Shown here one piece after another: positions 7,090 through 10,568 of a DNA stretch of 10,568 nt. A model generated the notes under the pieces. That model did no database searches. It was not told the origin of the DNA and worked only from the letters and a program-made list of their open reading frames with translations. Each line of letters begins with the position of its first letter. The first letter of the stretch is position 1. Origin of the DNA: an uncultured Oscillospiraceae bacterium (GTDB taxonomy: Bacteria; Bacillota; Clostridia; Oscillospirales; Acutalibacteraceae); assembly GCA_900550315.1 (NCBI GenBank), contig URRK01000046.1, positions 1 through 10,568 of the forward strand, given 5' to 3'. The translations under genes were made by a program, and so were the position numbers.

Positions 7090-8007
7090 ATGGAGTTTAC
7101 AATGCTGCCAATGCAGGTGCCCTCCACCAACGGCACCCACACCCTACAGGGTCGGGTCTACCTGCCAAACGGCCAGCCGCGCGGATATTTTCAAGTCGTG
7201 CACGGAATGACCGAACACATTGCCCGCTACCACCGCTTTATGCAGCAAATGGCGCAGGAGGGCTTTATTTGCTTTGGCTACGACCATTTAGGCCACGGCC
7301 ACACGGTGCAAAACAGCAACGAGCTGGGGTACATTGCAAAGGCCAACGGCTGGAGGTACCTGGTGCAGGATGTTTCGGCCTTTTACCGCGCCGTGCAGGC
7401 GCAATACGGCAAACTGCCCTACATTTTAATGGGGCACAGCATGGGCTCGTTTATTGTGCGAAACGCCGTATATTTTGGCCTAAAGCCAACCCGCCTTATT
7501 ATTATGGGCACCGGCGGCCCGCAGCCCCTTGCCGGCGCCGGGCTGACCCTTATTCGGGTTAAAAAAAGGCTGCAGGGCGAACGCCATGTTTCAAAAACCA
7601 TTGATAAAATGGCCTTTGGCGCATATAATCACCGCTTTAACAAGGGCGACCCTTACAGTTGGCTTACCAAGGATGAATTGGTGCGAAAGCAGTACGCTGC
7701 CGACCCGCTTTGCACCTTTAAATTCAGCCTAAGCGCCATGCAGGACCTTATTACCCTAAGCACCCTTGCCAATAAAAATAAGTGGTTTAAAAAGGTTGCG
7801 CCCGTTTGCCCTATTTTGCTGGTTTCTGGGCAAAATGACCCGGTAGGCAGCTACGGCCGCGGGGTGCAAACTGTTTTTAACAATCTAAAAGCAAATGGCG
7901 CTAACGCCACTTTGCACCTGTACCCAACCGGGCGACACGAAATTTTAAATGACGATTGCTACAACCAGGTTGTGGAAGATATTACCGCCTTTGTTGCCCC
8001 CGTTTAA
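7090..8007 (+). CDS. Alpha/beta hydrolase, monoacylglycerol lipase/lysophospholipase type (serine aminopeptidase S33 fold)
   Basis: A cytoplasmic alpha/beta-hydrolase of 305 residues, the usual length for PldB/monoacylglycerol lipase-like proteins (COG2267). The full catalytic set is visible: oxyanion-strand His38-Gly39, the nucleophile elbow Gly-His-Ser-Met-Gly with Ser117, acid Asp250 in Gly-Gln-Asn-Asp-Pro-Val, and His283 in Gly-Arg-His-Glu. Asp65-His-Leu-Gly-His-Gly (65-70) is a typical family motif. The cap domain lies at about 145-235. Members cleave mono- or lysophospho-lipid esters; the natural substrate is unknown. The ATG at 7090 was chosen because GGGGGA sits just upstream. The ATG 46 codons earlier lies in hairpin-rich non-coding sequence and gives an untypical N-terminal tail. 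It is a single-gene unit between hairpins and a strong terminator. Confidence 0.9.
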   Translation: MEFTMLPMQVPSTNGTHTLQGRVYLPNGQPRGYFQVVHGMTEHIARYHRFMQQMAQEGFICFGYDHLGHGHTVQNSNELGYIAKANGWRYLVQDVSAFYRAVQAQYGKLPYILMGHSMGSFIVRNAVYFGLKPTRLIIMGTGGPQPLAGAGLTLIRVKKRLQGERHVSKTIDKMAFGAYNHRFNKGDPYSWLTKDELVRKQYAADPLCTFKFSLSAMQDLITLSTLANKNKWFKKVAPVCPILLVSGQNDPVGSYGRGVQTVFNNLKANGANATLHLYPTGRHEILNDDCYNQVVEDITAFVAPV

Positions 8008-8026
8008 AAAACAGCAAAACAAAATA

Positions 8027-8068
8027 GCCGCCCCGCCAAAAACACCCGTGTGCTTTTGGCGGGGCAGC
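8027..8068. terminator. Bidirectional intrinsic terminator between the hydrolase and spoIIID
   Basis: A perfect 12-pair stem (8030-8041 with 8054-8065, core CCCCGCC/GGCGGGG and AAAA/TTTT) has a loop that can pair further. Read from the left it ends the hydrolase gene. Read from the right it is preceded by the spoIIID stop and followed by CGGCTATTTTGTTTT, so it also ends spoIIID. Confidence 0.8.
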
Positions 8069-8093
8069 CGCTTTATGAGCTTTGTAAACATTT

Positions 8094-8246
8094 TTAGGCA
8101 CCGCTGCCCTTGTACTTTCGCCGGGTAGCCATGCCGCCGCGAATGTGCCGCTCTTTTTTGTTGGTTTCTAATACTTTTTTCACATCGGCGTACAGCACCG
8201 GGTCGCGTTTTATCAGCCGCTCTGTAACATCTTTATGTACGGCGGT
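8094..8246 (-). pseudogene. spoIIID: 3' half of spoIIID, interrupted in its helix-turn-helix by the recombinase element
   Basis: Reading the minus strand in the frame that ends at TAA 8096-8094 gives 50 codons that match the second half of SpoIIID. They include Val-His-Lys-Asp-Val-Thr-Glu-Arg-Leu, a middle helix ending Val-Lys-Lys-Val-Leu, and the hallmark Arg-His-Ile-Arg-Gly-Gly-Met-Ala-Thr followed by a Lys-Tyr tail. In B. subtilis the equivalents are Val-His-Lys-Asp-Leu-Thr-Glu-Arg-Leu and Arg-His-Leu-Arg-Gly-Gly-Glu-Ala-Thr (from memory). SpoIIID is a mother-cell transcription factor of about 90 residues that acts with sigma-E and helps switch on sigK. Here the first half is missing: upstream of Val-His the frame shows no similarity and reaches a stop within a few codons, where the 3' end of the recombinase gene is found instead. 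There is no start codon. The remnant keeps an intact frame and stop, and its own terminator follows. The gene is therefore split rather than decayed; the 5' half should lie beyond the right edge. Confidence 0.85.
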
Positions 8247-8252
8247 TACAAA
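8221..8252. other. Candidate attachment site (element/host junction)
   Basis: An imperfect dyad with arms TGTAAC (8223-8228) and GTTACA (8245-8250) is centred on the TG at 8236-8237. About 10 of the 16 positions on each side match. This size and symmetry suit a hybrid att site of a large serine integrase. The centre falls where spoIIID similarity starts. The exact crossover bases cannot be set without the other end. Confidence 0.5.
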
Positions 8253-9765
8253 TACGAACGGTTTCGTAAAGCCTCAACTCTCTAAAGAGCTTGAGAAAGA
8301 CCTCAACATTTCCGTTTCGGTCAACCTCTATTCTGTCTATCACCCGTCTTAGCTGTGCGTTGGTAATTTCCCTTAAATTGCTGATGTCCTCAATTTCTTT
8401 AAATGTGTCGGCGAGTATCATTTGCAGTCGGTCGCCTTTGGTCAGGTGCTGTTCCACCATTTTAAGCTCCTCCTGCAGCCGGTTCATCTCCTGCTTGTCT
8501 CCGCCGATTTTCAAGTTCAATTCTTCTCGGGTAATAAGGTCGTCGGTATACATATCCATATACTTTTGGCGGTTGCGTTTCAGTCTTTCAATCGCTGTAC
8601 GCAGTTCCTTTTCGTACGCAACATTTTCGTCCTTAGCACGGTACACCTTTTGGAATTCGTTTACCACATATTCGGTAACATTTCTCTTACTTTTTAGTAT
8701 GTTCGCAAAGTACTGCTCAATAACCTCTATCAGTTCATTTTCATCAACCGATACAGCATTCGGGCAACTGTCCGCACCCCTGTTATGCCCCGAGCAGACC
8801 CACCTAATATAGGTGTTTTTGTAGGTGCGCACGCATCTTCTGAACGACCAACCGCAATCTTTACATTTTATCAGCGTGGAGAAAAGATGCTGATTGCTGT
8901 GCCGCTCTTTATCCACCCGAAATTTTTTACCTCGATCCGCTTTAAGCCTTCCTGTCTCGGCAAAGTCCTCTTCGCTGATAATGCGAAGATCGGGGCGGTC
9001 TGCCACATACCATTCATCCCCATTTTTCAAGGTGCGTTTGCCTGTAAGAAAGTCGGAAACCTCTTCTTTTCCGTTTACGATTTTTCCGGTGTAAAGTTCG
9101 TTTTCAAGAATTCGGCAAACCGCATTTTGCGACCACTCGCAGCCTCGTTTGGTTTTGATTCCACGGGCGTTGAGCATAGCGGCTATTTTAGCCGCACCGT
9201 AGCCCTCGTTTAAATACCACCGGTAAATTCGACGAACCACATCGGCCTCCGCTTTGTTGATCGTCAGATTAAAATAATCGCCGATCGTTTTATCGTACCC
9301 GAACACAATGTTCGGCACTCTGCCTTTTTCAGCGTTTATCTTTTTGCCGAACTTTACACGCTTGGAGGTGTTTGCGCTTTCCTCCTGCGCTAACGCACCG
9401 AACACGGTAAGTACAAATTCGCTGTTGCCCATACTTGTCATATTCGCCGTTAAAAACTGCGTTTCTATGCCGAGCGATTTTAATTTTCTTATGTTCTGGA
9501 GCAGGTCAACGGTATTCCTCGCAAAGCGCGAGATGTCTTTTACAACCACCATATCAAACAGTCCGCTTTCGGCGTCCGTCATCATTTTAAGAAACTGCTT
9601 TCGGTTTTTAATTTTTGTTCCCGATAAGCCTTCGTCGGCATACAGTTTTACAAGCCTGTCCCCCGAACGGTCGGTGTATTCCTTAAAAAAGTTTTTCTGC
9701 GCTTCCAGCGAATTTAACTGGTCTTCCTTTTCGGTTGATACACGGCAGTAAGCCGCTATATTCAT
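8233..9765 (-). CDS. Large serine recombinase (site-specific integrase/excisionase of the element)
   Basis: A 510-residue large serine recombinase. The resolvase-type catalytic domain (1 to about 140) has Tyr-Cys-Arg-Val-Ser with nucleophile Ser10, Asp78-Ile-Ser-Arg80-Phe-Ala-Arg83, and Gln-Glu-Glu-Ser (127-130) before the long helix. The 'recombinase' DNA-binding domain (about 150-270) follows, then a zinc ribbon with Cys301, Cys304, Cys324 and Cys334, a coiled coil at about 375-445 and a C-terminal tail. Such enzymes integrate and excise DNA between short att sites, excision needing a directionality factor. ATG 9765 is chosen over ATG 9801 because AAAGGAG (9780-9774) lies 8 bases before it and the Met-Asn-Ile-Ala-Ala-Tyr start is family-typical. 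The last codons and the TAA stop overlap the spoIIID remnant in another frame. Base and codon use differ from the GCC/TTT-rich backbone, in keeping with transfer. Confidence 0.95.
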   Translation of the reverse strand: MNIAAYCRVSTEKEDQLNSLEAQKNFFKEYTDRSGDRLVKLYADEGLSGTKIKNRKQFLKMMTDAESGLFDMVVVKDISRFARNTVDLLQNIRKLKSLGIETQFLTANMTSMGNSEFVLTVFGALAQEESANTSKRVKFGKKINAEKGRVPNIVFGYDKTIGDYFNLTINKAEADVVRRIYRWYLNEGYGAAKIAAMLNARGIKTKRGCEWSQNAVCRILENELYTGKIVNGKEEVSDFLTGKRTLKNGDEWYVADRPDLRIISEEDFAETGRLKADRGKKFRVDKERHSNQHLFSTLIKCKDCGWSFRRCVRTYKNTYIRWVCSGHNRGADSCPNAVSVDENELIEVIEQYFANILKSKRNVTEYVVNEFQKVYRAKDENVAYEKELRTAIERLKRNRQKYMDMYTDDLITREELNLKIGGDKQEMNRLQEELKMVEQHLTKGDRLQMILADTFKEIEDISNLREITNAQLRRVIDRIEVDRNGNVEVFLKLFRELRLYETVRICNRRT

Positions 9766-9789
9766 AAAAATTTCTCCTTTCCTGCAATT

Positions 9790-9828
9790 TTGTGACAACA
9801 CAATACCACAATCGTTTTCACAAGTCCA
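9790..9828 (-). promoter_or_regulatory. Promoter of the recombinase gene with an overlapping inverted repeat
   Basis: On the minus strand there is TGGACT (9828-9823), a 17-base spacer and TATTGT (9805-9800), each box a 4/6 match; transcription would start near 9793. TTGTGA and TCACAA arms (9823-9818 and 9795-9790) flank the -10 symmetrically, and TTGTG recurs three times. This may be an operator (inference). Confidence 0.45.
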
Positions 9829-9850
9829 GCGAATAATCGCTATTCTTTTT

Positions 9851-9883
9851 TATAAAAGCCACCCTGCTTTACGCAGAATGGCT
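9851..9883 (-). terminator. Intrinsic terminator overlapping the end of the small element gene
   Basis: On the minus strand an 11-pair stem with two G-U pairs (9883-9873 with 9867-9857) closes a 5-base loop and is followed by TTTAT. The stop codon of the small gene lies in the loop, so its last codons form the 5' arm. It separates that gene from the recombinase promoter. Confidence 0.7.
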
Positions 9884-10117
9884 CATTGCTTTTTCGCTGT
9901 TCTGAACAGCGGTTTTTATCGCTTTTTCAACCCTTGGTTTGTTTGCCTCTATAAAAAATTTTAAAAGCATTTCGGCGGTGTCCTCCACCGAGTTTGGATT
10001 GTTGAACGAATAGTTCAGCCTAATCTTTCCCACGGTGCGGTCGCCTGCCTTTCGATTCTTTTCTTTTATAATACATACTATGCTCACGCCGTTTCGATTA
10101 GCACAGTAAATTTTCAT
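9869..10117 (-). CDS. Small hypothetical protein of the mobile element
   Basis: Unrecognised 82-residue protein. It is basic at the start (several Lys/Arg in the first 35 residues), then a probable helix after Ser-Val-Glu-Asp-Thr-Ala-Glu-Met-Leu-Leu-Lys-Phe and a Lys-rich C-terminal helix. No signal peptide or membrane segment is seen. The ATG at 10117 has GGGAG about 7 bases upstream. It has its own terminator and lies between another terminator (10202-10228) and the recombinase promoter, so it is a single-gene unit. Small basic proteins next to large serine recombinases are sometimes excision (directionality) factors or transposon accessory proteins. That role here is inference from place and size only. 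Confidence 0.65.
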   Translation of the reverse strand: MKIYCANRNGVSIVCIIKEKNRKAGDRTVGKIRLNYSFNNPNSVEDTAEMLLKFFIEANKPRVEKAIKTAVQNSEKAMSHSA

Positions 10118-10201
10118 TCACCACTCCCTTTTATAAAATCAAAGACATCCCTTGCTCGTATTCCTCCTGCGTTGAATAGCACCGGGATATAATTTTAATG
10201 T

Positions 10202-10228
10202 AAAAAACACCTTCGGGGTGAGAAGGTG
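10202..10228 (-). terminator. Intrinsic terminator for transcription entering from the right
   Basis: On the minus strand CACCTTC pairs with GAAGGTG (10228-10222 and 10214-10208) around a 7-base loop, followed by six T residues (10207-10202). It implies a minus-strand element gene or decayed gene further right. Confidence 0.75.
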
Positions 10229-10275
10229 CTTTGAACGAAAATATATAAATATCCCTTTTACACAAAATGCGGTGA

Positions 10276-10449
10276 AGTTATGCAGTTGCAAAGTATGAAA
10301 ATCTGACTGTATTTAACCTTGGAAAAGAACGGTATTATAAAAAGATATATCATAACAAAATCGAACGGGCAGAAGTTGCCTGCTGCGGCGATTATGGATA
10401 CATAGAATTCTCCGAATTTAATTGCAGAAAAGGAACTGAGAATAATTGA
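10276..10449 (+). pseudogene. Open frame without a start codon, possible gene fragment
   Basis: 58 open codons on the plus strand after a TGA give a protein-like sequence rich in Tyr, Lys and Asn. It includes Phe-Asn-Leu-Gly-Lys-Glu-Arg-Tyr-Tyr-Lys-Lys and a Cys-Cys-Gly-Asp-Tyr-Gly-Tyr segment, ending in TGA at 10447-10449. No ATG, GTG or TTG with a ribosome site begins it. It could be the remains of an element gene or a chance frame. No family was recognised. Confidence 0.25.
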
Positions 10450-10568
10450 GGGTGAGAATTAGGTCTTGACGACGGCTTTAAACGGTATAGGTAAAAACGT
10501 TACGGTTGCGCTCCGCGACTTCTCCCTCGGTCTCGTTTTCGGTTCAAGGGCGAAGCCGACGCGCTAAC
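10450..10568. other. Right-edge element DNA with short inverted repeats, no gene called
   Basis: Two hairpins can form: GTTGCG/CGCGAC around CTC (10505-10519), and CTTC-CCCT with AGGG-GAAG, one mismatch and a 19-base loop (10519-10555). A minus-strand frame from the edge ends at about 10502 and is rich in Arg; it could be the tail of a relaxase-like or other element gene, but too little is present to say. Confidence 0.25.

Noticed and set aside
8291..9751. Several long plus-strand frames across the recombinase gene
   Set aside because: They are antisense shadows of a recombinase with all family motifs, and have no ribosome sites or protein-like composition.
10140..10278. Minus-strand open frame of about 46 codons upstream of the small gene
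   Set aside because: It runs straight through the intrinsic terminator at 10202-10228 and has no start with a ribosome site, so it is probably chance.
1..10568. CRISPR array, tRNA or rRNA genes, insertion sequence
   Set aside because: No regularly spaced direct repeats, no cloverleaf, no ribosomal RNA motifs and no DDE or HUH transposase were seen.

Overview
The window looks like the chromosome of a low-to-mid GC, spore-forming member of the Clostridia, possibly Oscillospirales/Ruminococcaceae-like. The grounds are strong AGGAGG-type ribosome sites, a TTG start, a Gram-positive YfhO-type envelope gene and the 3' half of the sporulation regulator gene spoIIID. The organism assignment is inference. 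Two segments are visible: a host backbone (1 to about 8237) and the left end of an integrated mobile element (about 8237 to the right edge and beyond).

Backbone. Positions 1-3796 carry a two-gene minus-strand operon for envelope glycosylation. A GT-C glycosyltransferase of the Gpi18/'WGQTDG' type is followed, through a 4-base ATGA overlap, by a YfhO-family membrane protein whose C-terminal end runs off the left edge. From a promoter that lies almost on top of the operon's own promoter, the 5'-deoxynucleotidase gene yfbR is read on the plus strand. A hairpin-rich leader then precedes a tight pair: a protein with two SCP2-like halves and a cysteine cluster, and a class III PLP aminotransferase related to glutamate-1-semialdehyde aminomutase. 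A 398-base gap full of short hairpins leads to a stand-alone alpha/beta-hydrolase of the monoacylglycerol lipase/lysophospholipase type, which ends in a strong bidirectional terminator.

Mobile element. Converging on that terminator from the right are the last 50 or so codons of spoIIID on the minus strand. The homology begins inside the helix-turn-helix at the Val-His-Lys-Asp motif; upstream of it there is no spoIIID sequence but the 3' end of a large serine recombinase gene on the same strand. The recombinase stop codon (TAA) is built from the His-Lys codons of spoIIID, and an imperfect dyad typical of serine-integrase attachment sites is centred on this spot. A small unrecognised gene with its own terminator sits upstream of the recombinase. 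Beyond it is low-information, atypical sequence with another terminator.

Main interpretation. A serine-recombinase element has inserted into spoIIID in an arrangement like that of the skin element in sigK. The 5' half of spoIIID should lie at the far end of the element, outside this window. Precise excision in the mother cell during sporulation could rebuild the gene. The interruption is seen directly; developmental excision is a hypothesis.
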